This document shows positions 17,696 through 27,158 of a stretch of 32,256 bases of DNA, piece by piece. The notes below the pieces were generated by a model. The model was not told where the DNA came from and did not search any database. It saw nothing but the letters and a program-made list of their open reading frames with translations. Within the stretch, counting starts at the first letter, position 1; each line of letters opens with the position of its first letter. Source of the DNA: an uncultured Oscillospiraceae bacterium (lineage in GTDB: Bacteria > Bacillota > Clostridia > Oscillospirales > Oscillospiraceae); assembly GCA_934589835.1 (NCBI GenBank), contig CAKTOK010000013.1, forward strand, positions 1 through 32,256, in the 5' to 3' direction. The translations under genes were made by a program, and so were the position numbers.

Positions 17696-18874
17696 TTATA
17701 CAGCGGCGCCGGCAGGCGCATCCGCCTTCTCTGGCTCTCCGGCGGCGGGGGACAGCTCCTTGATGAAGCAGCGGCGGCGCTTGTGCTGCTCCGTCTGAAA
17801 GTCCTTCCACTGGGCCTGCACCTTGTCGTTCAGCTCCAGCATGGGGCCGGTCTCCGCCTGCTTGATGCCCATTTTCAGGCACCCCTTCATGGCCTTGCTG
17901 AGAATCACGGCGTTGACACCCCGGGCCTGATAGTCCGGATGGACGGCGATGAGCAGCAGGTCCACCGTGTCGTTCTTCCGGAAGGCCTTCAGCACGTCTA
18001 CCCAGCCGGTGGGGAACAGGCGGCCCCGATGCTTCTGGAGGGCGTTGGCCAGACTGGGCGCGCCCACACCGAAGGCGATCATCCGGCCGTCCTTGTCCAT
18101 GACGAAGCAGGTGGTGTTGGGGTTGATGAGGGGCGCGAACTTGGCGGAGTACTTTCTGATCTGCTGCTCCGTCAGATCTACCGTGCCGTACAGCGGAGCG
18201 TAGGCCACGTTGACCAGCTCGAAAAATGGCTTCAGCAGCGGCAGATAGCCCAGCCGGCTCCTGGGGGACACGATGTGCAGGTGGTTCCGCTTGAGCACGA
18301 AGTCCGACAGCTTCTCCCACCGCTGGATGATCCGCTCATCTGTGGGCACGGTGATGAGCTCCTCGATCCAGTCCACATCCTTTCCGTAGCCCAGCGCGGC
18401 CATATGGTCGATGTAGTAGGGATAATTATAATAAGTAAAGAAGCAGCTCCGCCGGTCAAAGCCCTCCACCAGCATCCCCTCGCGGTCCATGTCGGTGAAA
18501 CCCAGCGGCCCGTGGACCGCTGTGCAGCCCAGCTCCCGCGCCCAGTCCTCCACCGTGGCAAACAGGGCGGCAGAAACCTCGGGATCGTCGATGAAATCTA
18601 CCTGCGTGAACCGCAGGCGGTTGGCGCCCCATTTTTCATTGGCCTTGCGGCTGTGGATGGCGCCGATACGCCCTACAAGCTCCCCGTCCCGCTCCGCCAG
18701 CCAGCAGCGCGCGTCGCAGTAGGAGAACGCCGGATTCTTCTGCCGGTCCCAGTCCGACAGATCATCGCCGTAGGTGGCCGGTACGAACTGCGGCACGCCG
18801 CTGTACAGCCGGTTGGGATAATCTACAAAACGGCGCAGCTGCGCCTTGGTGGTCACTTCTACAATAGAAACCAT
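17696..18874 (-). CDS. GNAT-fold protein, acyl-CoA N-acyltransferase-like
   Basis: The 392-residue protein resembles a widespread family of long GNAT-like proteins marked by an N-terminal F-x-x-x-P-x-x-L-Y-x-x-x-P-x-F-V-P pattern (FVDYPNRLYSGVPQFVPATY). A YNYPYY segment and a C-terminal half with the acetyl-CoA-binding layout follow (VDLLLIAVHPDYQARGVNAVILSKAM). An N-terminal GNAT half is also suggested by AERDGELVGRIGAI. The substrate is not known. The ATG at 18874 follows AGGAGG at about 7 bases. It is monocistronic, transcribed away from the PPTase gene. Members of the family are often annotated only as hypothetical proteins or N-acetyltransferases; I am confident of the fold family but not of any reaction. 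Confidence 0.75.
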   Translation of the reverse strand: MVSIVEVTTKAQLRRFVDYPNRLYSGVPQFVPATYGDDLSDWDRQKNPAFSYCDARCWLAERDGELVGRIGAIHSRKANEKWGANRLRFTQVDFIDDPEVSAALFATVEDWARELGCTAVHGPLGFTDMDREGMLVEGFDRRSCFFTYYNYPYYIDHMAALGYGKDVDWIEELITVPTDERIIQRWEKLSDFVLKRNHLHIVSPRSRLGYLPLLKPFFELVNVAYAPLYGTVDLTEQQIRKYSAKFAPLINPNTTCFVMDKDGRMIAFGVGAPSLANALQKHRGRLFPTGWVDVLKAFRKNDTVDLLLIAVHPDYQARGVNAVILSKAMKGCLKMGIKQAETGPMLELNDKVQAQWKDFQTEQHKRRRCFIKELSPAAGEPEKADAPAGAAV

Positions 18875-18911
18875 ATCTGCTCCTCCTGAGCAAGCGTTTT
18901 CACACGCTCCC

Positions 18912-18940
18912 AGTGTACCCCTTTCTTTTCACAAAAGCAA
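18912..18940 (-). promoter_or_regulatory. Promoter of the GNAT-like gene
   Basis: On the minus strand, TTGCTT (18935-18940), 17 bases and TACACT (18912-18917). A small AGCGT/ACGCT hairpin (18893-18908) lies in the leader. Confidence 0.6.
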
Positions 18941-18963
18941 GCGCATAAAATGCTGGCATCTTC

Positions 18964-18982
18964 TGCGGCGATGTGCTATACT
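18964..18982 (+). promoter_or_regulatory. Extended -10 promoter of the PPTase gene
   Basis: TATACT (18977-18982) preceded by TGC gives an extended -10; no good -35 is visible. The 19 bases shown match 16101-16119 at 17 positions. Confidence 0.55.
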
Positions 18983-19019
18983 CGCCTCAGAAACGTAAAA
19001 ACGGGAGGAACGGGACAAA

Positions 19020-19592
19020 ATGGAACTGCTTTGGTACGATATCCGCCGGCTGGACGAGGAGGCCATGGCCCGCACGGTGGCCATGATGGACGAGGAGCGC
19101 CGCCGCCGCGTCAGCGACATCGCCGGCGAGGATGACCGCAAGCGCACCGTGGCCGGCGAGCTGCTGGCTCGTCAGGTGCTGGCCCGCCGTCTGGGCTGCG
19201 GCGAGGGGGAGGTTCCCCTGCGCTGGGACGAGACGGGCAAGCCCGCCGTGGACGCGGAGGGCCTGTACCTCTCCGTCAGCCACTCCGGTCCCTACGCCGT
19301 CTGCGCCGCCGCCGGTGTGCCGGTGGGCGTGGATGTGGAGGTGGTCCGCGCTGCCGACGAAAAATTCATGCGCCGCGTCTGCTCTGAGGCGGAGATGGCC
19401 TACATCCGCGTGGGCGATGACGGCGACTGCGCCCGCTTCTGGGAGACGTGGACCGCCAAGGAGGCCCTGTTCAAGCTGACCGGCAAAGGCCCCCTGCTGG
19501 CCCTGAGCCGTCTGGCCGTACCGGCGGGCGTGGTGCTGGATCACGTCATGCAGCGGGGCTGCGCCCTGACCGTGGCCCTGCGCTTGCAATAA
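19020..19592 (+). CDS. 4'-phosphopantetheinyl transferase, Sfp superfamily
   Basis: These enzymes move 4'-phosphopantetheine from CoA to a serine of carrier proteins. The 190-residue product has the family motifs in order: WDETGKPAV, LYLSVSHSGPYAVCA, GVDVE with the Mg2+ ligands D105 and E107, and FWETWTAKEALFKLTGKG, the signature W-x-x-KE-x-x-x-K. The length is nearer to Sfp/HetI-type enzymes than to the 120-residue AcpS. The ATG at 19020 follows GGGAGG. No polyketide, non-ribosomal peptide or carrier-protein gene is in the window, so its target must lie elsewhere. It may be the only PPTase or an accessory one; this cannot be told here. Confidence 0.93.
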   Translation: MELLWYDIRRLDEEAMARTVAMMDEERRRRVSDIAGEDDRKRTVAGELLARQVLARRLGCGEGEVPLRWDETGKPAVDAEGLYLSVSHSGPYAVCAAAGVPVGVDVEVVRAADEKFMRRVCSEAEMAYIRVGDDGDCARFWETWTAKEALFKLTGKGPLLALSRLAVPAGVVLDHVMQRGCALTVALRLQ

Positions 19593-19620
19593 AATTTCTC
19601 CCGATTCTCTAAAAAAAGGC

Positions 19621-19649
19621 TTTTCACCTGCCCTTTCATTTGTTATAAT
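19621..19649 (+). promoter_or_regulatory. Promoter of the Gfo/Idh/MocA gene
   Basis: TTTTCA (19621-19626), 17 bases and TATAAT (19644-19649) with TGT before it (extended -10). Confidence 0.7.
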
Positions 19650-19681
19650 TTAGACGAGAATAGTAGAGGAGGAGCTTTTGT

Positions 19682-20716
19682 ATGATTCGAGTTGGTATCA
19701 TCGGCTGCGGCAAGATCGCGCAGGTGCGCCATCTGCCCGAGTACGCAGCGAACCCCAATGCCGAGGTCGTGGCCTACTACGACAAGAACAGGGCCCGTGC
19801 CGAGGAGATGGCCGCCAAATACGGCGGCGACGTCTGCGACACCTATTTTGACCTGCTGAACCGCAGCGACATCGACGCGGTGTCCATCTGCGTAGAAAAC
19901 CGCAGCCATGCGGAGATCTCCACCGCCGCGCTGTATGCCGGCAAGCACGTTCTGTGTGAAAAGCCCATGGCCGTCACGCTGGCGGAGTGCGAGTCCATGG
20001 TGGCCGCCGCCGAGCGCAACGGCAAGCACCTGATGGTGGGCCACAATATGCGCTTCGATCCGGTGCACCGCCGCGCCAAGCAGCTGCTGGATCGCGGCAT
20101 CATCGGCGATGTTATCACGTTCCGTGCCGTGCTGGGCAATGCCGGTCCCGAGGGCTGGTCTGTGGACGAGGGCACCTGGTTCTTCGACAAGAACAAGGCC
20201 GCCATGGGCGCCCTGTCCGACATGGGCATCCACAAGGTGGACCTGCTCCAGTACCTGCTGGGCCAGAAGGTCATTGAGACGACGGCCAAGGTGGTCACGC
20301 TGAACAAGCGCGACAACGAGGGCCAGCTCATCGGCGTGGACGACAACGCCCTGTGCATCCTGCGGATGTCCGGCGGTGCGCTGGGCACCATGGCCGCCAG
20401 CTGGACCATTTACGGCCACGAGTGCCAGTCCACCTGCCTGTACGGCACCAAGGGCATCATGCTCATCTACAGCGAGACCTCCTCCCCCATCATCGTCAGC
20501 GATATGGAGGGCAACCGCACCAGCTACAGCCTGGATGTGCCCCACAACGGCAGCGGCGTCATCGACGAGTTCGTGGACGCGCTGGTCCACGACCGCGAGC
20601 CGGAGGTCTCCGGCCGGGAGGCGCTGACGGTGATGCGTACCATCTTCGCCAGCATCAATTCCTCCAACATCAGCCGGACCGTGGCAGTGAACAGCGACTT
20701 CGTCACCCACTTCTGA
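19682..20716 (+). CDS. Gfo/Idh/MocA-family NAD(P)-dependent oxidoreductase
   Basis: The family oxidises or reduces sugars, inositols and their derivatives. The 344-residue product has the Rossmann motif GIIGCGKIAQVRHLP at residues 4-18, the conserved HVLCEKPMAVTLAEC with the EKP loop, and GHNMRFDPVHRRAK. The C-terminal alpha/beta domain carries DMGIHKVDLLQYLLG, which places the catalytic histidine region. A short C-terminal tail follows. The exact substrate is open; the downstream ROK kinase and the GntR/UTRA regulator suggest a sugar or sugar derivative. The ATG at 19682 follows AGGAGGAG. A hairpin terminator follows, so the ROK gene 78 bases downstream may be only partly cotranscribed. Confidence 0.92.
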   Translation: MIRVGIIGCGKIAQVRHLPEYAANPNAEVVAYYDKNRARAEEMAAKYGGDVCDTYFDLLNRSDIDAVSICVENRSHAEISTAALYAGKHVLCEKPMAVTLAECESMVAAAERNGKHLMVGHNMRFDPVHRRAKQLLDRGIIGDVITFRAVLGNAGPEGWSVDEGTWFFDKNKAAMGALSDMGIHKVDLLQYLLGQKVIETTAKVVTLNKRDNEGQLIGVDDNALCILRMSGGALGTMAASWTIYGHECQSTCLYGTKGIMLIYSETSSPIIVSDMEGNRTSYSLDVPHNGSGVIDEFVDALVHDREPEVSGREALTVMRTIFASINSSNISRTVAVNSDFVTHF

Positions 20717-20729
20717 GCAACGCACCTGC

Positions 20730-20763
20730 GCGGGGCGGGCGATCAGCCTGCCCCGCTGTTTTT
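20730..20763 (+). terminator. Terminator after the Gfo/Idh/MocA gene
   Basis: An 11-bp stem with one wobble pair (GCGGGGCGGGC/GCCTGCCCCGC, loop GATCA) is followed by TGTTTTT. The ROK gene begins 31 bases on, so this may act as a partial terminator. Confidence 0.75.
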
Positions 20764-20794
20764 CCGTACCATACACGAAAGGAAGTACCCGTTT

Positions 20795-21724
20795 ATGTAT
20801 CGCATCGGCATTGACCTCGGCGGCACCAACATCGCCGTGGGCGTGGTGGACAGCGCCTATCATCTGGTGGCGGAGGCTGACGTTCCCGCCGGCGCCCAGC
20901 GTCCGGCGGAGCAGGTGGTGGCCGATATGTGCCGCGCCGTGGAGCTGGCTCTGGACAAGGCCGGCCTGACGGCGCAGGACTGCGCCTCCATCGGCGTGGG
21001 CGCCCCGGGCACCTGTGATCCCGGCCGCGGCGTGGTGGTCTGCGCCTATAATCTGGGCTGGTTCCATGTGCCTGTCTGCGCCATGCTCACCGCCCATTTC
21101 GGCCTGCCCGCCCGCCTGAGCAACGACGCCAACTGTGCCGCGCTGGCAGAGACGGTGGCCGGTGCCGCCGTGGGCTGCCGCAACATGATCCTCATCACAC
21201 TGGGCACCGGCGTGGGCGGCGGCATCATTCTGGACGGGAAGATCGTCTCCGGTCTGGGCGGTGCCGGCGGCGAGCCTGGGCATAGCCTGCTGGTGCTGGA
21301 CGGAGAGCCCTGCACCTGCGGCCGCAGGGGCTGCTGGGAGGCCTACGCCTCTGCCACCGCCCTCATCCGTCAGGGGAAGCGGGCTGCGGCAGCCCACCCC
21401 GACTCCCTGCTCAACGACTATCCCGCTCTCACCGGCCGCGATGTGTTCAACGCCGCCGACAGGGGGGACGCCGCCGCGCAGGCGGTGCTGGAGCGGTACT
21501 ACGTCTATGTGGCCGCCGGTATCACAGATCTGGTGAACACGCTGGCGCCGGAGATGGTGCTCATCGGCGGCGGCATCAGCCGTCAGGGCGAGCGCCTGCT
21601 GGCCCCCGTCCGCCGCTATGTGTCCGCCAACTGCTTCGGCGGAGAGCAGCGGCCCCAGCCGGTGCTTCGAGCCGCCCAGCTGGGCAACGAGGCGGGCATC
21701 ATCGGCGCCGCCGCTCTGTCATAA
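20795..21724 (+). CDS. ROK-family sugar kinase (glucokinase-like)
   Basis: ROK kinases phosphorylate glucose, N-acetylmannosamine, fructose, allose and similar sugars in the cytoplasm. The 309-residue product begins MYRIGIDLGGTNIAVGVVD with the ATP-binding motif. SNDANCAALAE carries the catalytic Asp, then come TLGTGVGGGIILDGKIV, the sugar-contact GEPGH (most members have GEIGH or GELGH) and the zinc cluster CTCGRRGCWE. It has no N-terminal helix-turn-helix, so it is a kinase and not a ROK repressor. The zinc motif plus length fits the bacterial glucokinase group. The ATG at 20795 follows AAAGGA at about 10 bases. The neighbouring oxidoreductase and convergent GntR regulator point to a sugar-use locus. 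Confidence 0.92.
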   Translation: MYRIGIDLGGTNIAVGVVDSAYHLVAEADVPAGAQRPAEQVVADMCRAVELALDKAGLTAQDCASIGVGAPGTCDPGRGVVVCAYNLGWFHVPVCAMLTAHFGLPARLSNDANCAALAETVAGAAVGCRNMILITLGTGVGGGIILDGKIVSGLGGAGGEPGHSLLVLDGEPCTCGRRGCWEAYASATALIRQGKRAAAAHPDSLLNDYPALTGRDVFNAADRGDAAAQAVLERYYVYVAAGITDLVNTLAPEMVLIGGGISRQGERLLAPVRRYVSANCFGGEQRPQPVLRAAQLGNEAGIIGAAALS

Positions 21725-21776
21725 AAGCAAAAGGGAAGCCTCCGGCCACAGCCGGAGGCTTCCCTTTTGCTTTTAT
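21721..21776. terminator. Shared bidirectional terminator of ROK and gntR genes
   Basis: A perfect 26-bp stem with a four-base loop (CACA), carrying an A-run on one foot and a T-run on the other. It starts at the ROK stop codon and ends one base before the gntR stop, so it serves both converging genes. Confidence 0.93.
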
Positions 21777-22553
21777 TCAGTCGATGGTACGCACAAAGTT
21801 CATGCCGCTCTTCTGCATATGTACATCCAGCCGGACCCGATCGCCGCGGATATAGCTTCGGGTGTACTCGTAGATGCGCCCGTCCTCGGTGCGGGTGCGC
21901 CGCTGGTGATAGAAGGCGCAGCTCCCAGCGCTGACACCCAGCAGACGGCTCTGCTGGCCATCCAGCATCACGGCCTCATAGCTCTCGTCGGCGGCAAACG
22001 GCACAATGCCCACATGGTACAAGAGGCTGTAAAAGCTGTGGGTCTGGAGCATATCGCGGGTCAGATGGGGATAGATGTACTGGGGATAGTAGCTGGTCTC
22101 CAGAATCAGCGGCTCGCCGTCCACATTACGCACACGGGTGAAGCAGTATACCGGCGTGCCCTCCCGCAGCTCCATCTTCTCGCAGACGGCCTGCCCGGGT
22201 ACCACAACATCGAAGTCGATGAGGGTGGAGGAGGGCACCTTGCCCAGCGAGGAGACCTCCGTGGTGAAGGAGTACCGCACACCGCGGCGGTTGGTGGCGG
22301 GGTCCGCCACAAAGGTGCCGCGGCCGCGCTTGCGGACTACCAGCCCCTCGTCCTCCAGCTCGCCGATGGCCTGCCGCACGGTATTGCGGCTGATATTCAT
22401 CCAGCGGCACAGCTCCGCCTCGCTGGGCAGCAGATCGCCCACGGTCAGCGCACCGGTGGAGATATTGCGCTTGATGATGCCCACCAGCTGGGCATACAGG
22501 GGGATGTCGCTGTCCATGGACAGCTTCGCGTGTAAGATCGGATTTGTTTCCAT
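21777..22553 (-). CDS. GntR-family regulator, HutC/UTRA subfamily
   Basis: The 258-residue protein has an N-terminal winged helix (residues about 14-80: IPLYAQLVGIIKRNISTGAL, LPSEAELCRWMNISRNTVRQAIGELEDEGLVVRKRGRGTFVA). A C-terminal UTRA ligand domain follows (EGTPVYCFTRVRNVDGEPLILETSYYP, RIYEYTRSYIRGDRVRLDV). UTRA regulators commonly sense phosphorylated sugars, amino sugars or histidine-pathway compounds. The ATG at 22553 is preceded by a G-rich stretch, a modest site; an ATG 36 bases downstream is possible. It converges on the ROK kinase gene and has a palindrome over its own -10, so autoregulation is likely. The effector is not deducible. Confidence 0.93.
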   Translation of the reverse strand: METNPILHAKLSMDSDIPLYAQLVGIIKRNISTGALTVGDLLPSEAELCRWMNISRNTVRQAIGELEDEGLVVRKRGRGTFVADPATNRRGVRYSFTTEVSSLGKVPSSTLIDFDVVVPGQAVCEKMELREGTPVYCFTRVRNVDGEPLILETSYYPQYIYPHLTRDMLQTHSFYSLLYHVGIVPFAADESYEAVMLDGQQSRLLGVSAGSCAFYHQRRTRTEDGRIYEYTRSYIRGDRVRLDVHMQKSGMNFVRTID

Positions 22554-22583
22554 GTTAGGGGGTCCCTTTCCCTCTCCTCTGAG

Positions 22584-22605
22584 TTGTACCTATTGTACCA
22601 TACAA
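22584..22605 (-). promoter_or_regulatory. gntR promoter with overlapping palindromic operator
   Basis: The plus strand reads TTGTA, 4 bases, TTGTA, CCA, TACAA. The last 13 bases (22593-22605) form the palindrome TTGTAccaTACAA. On the minus strand this contains an extended -10, TGG TACAAT; no clear -35 is seen. A GT-(N)-AC palindrome over the start site is typical of HutC/UTRA operators. Confidence 0.55.
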
Positions 22606-22700
22606 TTCAATGGAAAGATAGTCCTATTTTTGATAAAACCTTTGTGTTTCCACGATTTCGGCTGCCTTGCCGCGCATTCCCTCTGTTTGGCAAATGGGTA

Positions 22701-22735
22701 GAAACAACGCCGTCCCGGTGGGACGGCGCTGTTTC
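22701..22735. terminator. Terminator downstream of gapA
   Basis: A 16-bp stem with one mismatch (GAAACAACGCCGTCCC/GGGACGGCGCTGTTTC, loop GGT) lies 46 bases past the gapA stop. T-runs are confined to the stem feet, so strength is uncertain. The rest of the 22606-22780 interval holds nothing else I can identify. Confidence 0.65.
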
Positions 22736-22780
22736 CGGAACAAAAAAGAAGGAAAACCTTTTTGAAAGGATGTTGGCGAT

Positions 22781-24896
<2,116 letters not shown>

Positions 24897-24983
24897 GCCG
24901 TCCGGCGGGACGCCGCTTCCCCCGTAGTATTTACAGTGATTTCCGTTTGATACACCTTTTTTTGCGTTATGTTGAGGTTCCTG

Positions 24984-26057
24984 ATGAAGAACGATGCCAA
25001 GCGTGTTTTGATCGCCATGTCCGGCGGCGTGGACAGCTCCGCCGCCGCCGCCCTTTTGCAGGAGCAGGGCTATATCTGCGGCGGCGCCATGCTCCGCCTT
25101 TCCCGAGATCCCGAGGTGGAGCGCCTGTCTGCTCAAAACGCCGCCGACGCCCGGGCTGTGGCGGAGCGGCTGGGGATGGATTTCCATTTATTGGATGAAA
25201 CGGAACGTTTTTCCACCTGCGTCATGCAGAAGTTCGTGGACGAATACTGCGCGGGCCGGACGCCCAATCCCTGTATCGACTGCAACCGCGAGCTGAAATT
25301 CGGCGCGCTGCTGGAGCGGGCGCTGGAGATGGGCTACGACTATCTGGCCACCGGCCACTACGCCCGCGTGGACTATGACGAGGCGGCAGGCCGCTGGCGG
25401 CTGCTGCGGGGCCGCGACCGGCGGAAGGACCAGAGCTATGTGCTGTACCAGCTGACACAGCGCCAGCTGGCCCACCTGCTGCTGCCGGTGGGAGAGTTTG
25501 ACAAGGACGCCATCCGGCAGGAGGCGCGGCAGGCGGGGCTGACCGTGGCGGACAAGTCCGACAGTCAGGACATCTGCTTTATCCCGGACGGCGACTATGT
25601 GCGCTTTCTGCGGCAGCACGGCGCGGCCCTGACGCCCGGAGACTTTGTGGATAAGGACGGCCATGTGCTGGGCCGCCACCGAGGACTGCCCTGCTACACC
25701 AGCGGCCAGCGGAAGGGGCTGGGCGTTGCCGCCGGAAAGCACGTCTATGTGGTGCGGAAAAACGGCGCGGACAATACCATCCTGCTGGGGGACGACGCGG
25801 ACCTGTTCACCGACACGCTGCTGGCCTCCCGCGTCAACTGGATCGCGGGGGCGGCGCCGGAGGGACCGGTGCGCTGCACGGCCAAGGCCCGCTACAGCCA
25901 GCACACCGACGTACCCTGCACCGTGTATCCGCTGGAGGGCCACGCCATGCGCGTGGTATTTGACCAGCCCCAACGGGCCGTCACCGCCGGACAGGCGGTG
26001 GTGCTGTACGACGGGGACGAGGTGCTGGGCGGCGGCACCATTGAAAGCGCCTGCTGA
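24984..26057 (+). CDS. mnmA: tRNA-specific 2-thiouridylase MnmA
   Basis: MnmA installs the 2-thio group on U34 of Lys, Glu and Gln tRNAs, using sulfur passed from a cysteine desulfurase. The 357-residue product has the PP-loop SGGVDSS (residues 13-19), the catalytic C97 in NPCIDCNRELKFG and the second catalytic cysteine C198 in SQDICFIPDGDY. GHYAR, YTSGQRKGLGV and a C-terminal beta domain follow. The ATG at 24984 is chosen for the GAGG site upstream; an ATG at 24969 lacks one. IscS- or NifU-type genes, often adjacent to mnmA in Clostridia, are absent. Promoter uncertain; it may share the transcript of the kinase-like gene 87 bases upstream. Confidence 0.97.
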   Translation: MKNDAKRVLIAMSGGVDSSAAAALLQEQGYICGGAMLRLSRDPEVERLSAQNAADARAVAERLGMDFHLLDETERFSTCVMQKFVDEYCAGRTPNPCIDCNRELKFGALLERALEMGYDYLATGHYARVDYDEAAGRWRLLRGRDRRKDQSYVLYQLTQRQLAHLLLPVGEFDKDAIRQEARQAGLTVADKSDSQDICFIPDGDYVRFLRQHGAALTPGDFVDKDGHVLGRHRGLPCYTSGQRKGLGVAAGKHVYVVRKNGADNTILLGDDADLFTDTLLASRVNWIAGAAPEGPVRCTAKARYSQHTDVPCTVYPLEGHAMRVVFDQPQRAVTAGQAVVLYDGDEVLGGGTIESAC

Positions 26058-26072
26058 CAGGGCAATAACAGA

Positions 26073-26105
26073 ACGCCTCCGCGTGAGCGGAGGCGTGTTC
26101 CTTTA
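26073..26105 (+). terminator. Terminator of mnmA
   Basis: A perfect 10-bp stem (ACGCCTCCGC, loop GTGA, GCGGAGGCGT) is followed by GTTCCTTTA. It lies between the mnmA and lysR stops. Confidence 0.75.
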
Positions 26106-26126
26106 TTTGGATACGGGATAGGCGCA

Positions 26127-27005
26127 TCAGAGGGACAGGTTCTGAAAGTACGCCTGCAAATAGGACAGGAACAGGCGGGCGGCGGCGCTGGTGTAGGTGT
26201 TCTCCGGTATCTGGCAGTAGAGATAGCGCACACAGGGCCGGTCCTGATCCAGATAGACCTGCGGCCCGCGGGTGCTGTACTTCCAGGTGACCTCCGGCAC
26301 GAAGGCCACGCCGAAGCCGTAGGACACCAGATTGCGGATCATATAGGGGTCGTCGCTCTCCAGCACCACGTTGGGCGTCAGCCCCGCCTGATGGCAGTAG
26401 TAGTCCATGATGGTGCGGAGGATCTTGCCCTTGGAGAGGCTGATGAAGGCTTCTCCCGTCAGCTCCCGCAGGGAGACGCTGTCCCGCTCCAGCAGAGGGT
26501 GGCCCACCGGTACAGCCAGCTTGATGTGCTCCTTGACGAGGAGATGGACCTTGCCCTGCGCCGGCAGCTCATGGGAGGCGGCCAGCACCATATCCAGCAC
26601 CCGAGCCTCCTGAGACCGGCCGTAGCCGTCGTGCATGATGAGCTGTATCTTGATGTTGGGATGGGCCTTGCTGAAATCGCGGATGAGGTCGGGAACCAGC
26701 GCCGATGCGGCAAACACGCCGATACGCAGGGTCATATCCTCCCGCCGCCGCGTGTCCTGCAGCTCCGAGCGCAGGGCGTCTACGGCGGAGAGGATCTCCG
26801 TAGCATACTTCAGCAGGAGCTGTCCCTCCGCGTTCAGATACATCCGGCGGCCGCTGCGGGTGAAGAAGCGGGTCTGGAACTCCTGCTCCAGATCGCGGAT
26901 GTTCTTGCTGACCGCCGGCTGGGAGACGTGAAGCTCCGCGGCGGCCTCCGTCAGGGTGGGACTGTGGGCCACCTTATAGAAATACTCCAGCTGGGTCAGG
27001 TTCAT
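26127..27005 (-). CDS. LysR-family transcriptional regulator
   Basis: The 292-residue protein has a typical LysR helix-turn-helix at residues 1-60 (MNLTQLEYFYKVAHSPTLTEAAAELHVSQPAVSKNIRDLEQEF). A linker helix and a periplasmic-binding-like effector domain follow (MTLRIGVFAASALVPDLI, LAVPVGHPLLERDSVSLREL, GFGVAFVPE). The ATG at 27005 has only a weak GTGAG site upstream, as is common in LysR genes. It is divergent from the nhaC-madL-madM-amidohydrolase operon with overlapping promoters, the classic arrangement for a LysR activator of the neighbouring operon. The inducer would then be the transported compound or a derivative of it (inference). Confidence 0.95.
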   Translation of the reverse strand: MNLTQLEYFYKVAHSPTLTEAAAELHVSQPAVSKNIRDLEQEFQTRFFTRSGRRMYLNAEGQLLLKYATEILSAVDALRSELQDTRRREDMTLRIGVFAASALVPDLIRDFSKAHPNIKIQLIMHDGYGRSQEARVLDMVLAASHELPAQGKVHLLVKEHIKLAVPVGHPLLERDSVSLRELTGEAFISLSKGKILRTIMDYYCHQAGLTPNVVLESDDPYMIRNLVSYGFGVAFVPEVTWKYSTRGPQVYLDQDRPCVRYLYCQIPENTYTSAAARLFLSYLQAYFQNLSL

Positions 27006-27046
27006 TTTCTCACATCCATAACAAAAAAGGTATGATTATATATAAA

Positions 27047-27084
27047 TATATATATTAGACATTATGGTTTGTCAAGTGTATTAT
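27047..27084. promoter_or_regulatory. Divergent overlapping promoters of lysR and the nhaC operon
   Basis: Minus strand: TTGACA (27070-27075), 17 bases, TATATA (27047-27052) for lysR. Plus strand: TTAGAC (27055-27060), 18 bases, TATTAT (27079-27084) for nhaC. The AT-rich stretch from 27031 to 27057, rich in TATATA repeats, is a likely LysR binding region, though I cannot assign a single T-N11-A box. Confidence 0.6.
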
Positions 27085-27158
27085 GGCGATAAAGCACAGG
27101 TAAGTCGACAACTTGTGAGAGAGAGTGCAACAAAATCAACAAAAGGAGAAACGATCAG

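Noticed and set aside
27031..27060. TATATA-rich tract as a replication origin or AT-rich foreign insert
   Set aside because: It is short, lies between divergent promoters of a LysR pair, and has no DnaA boxes; an ordinary regulatory region explains it.
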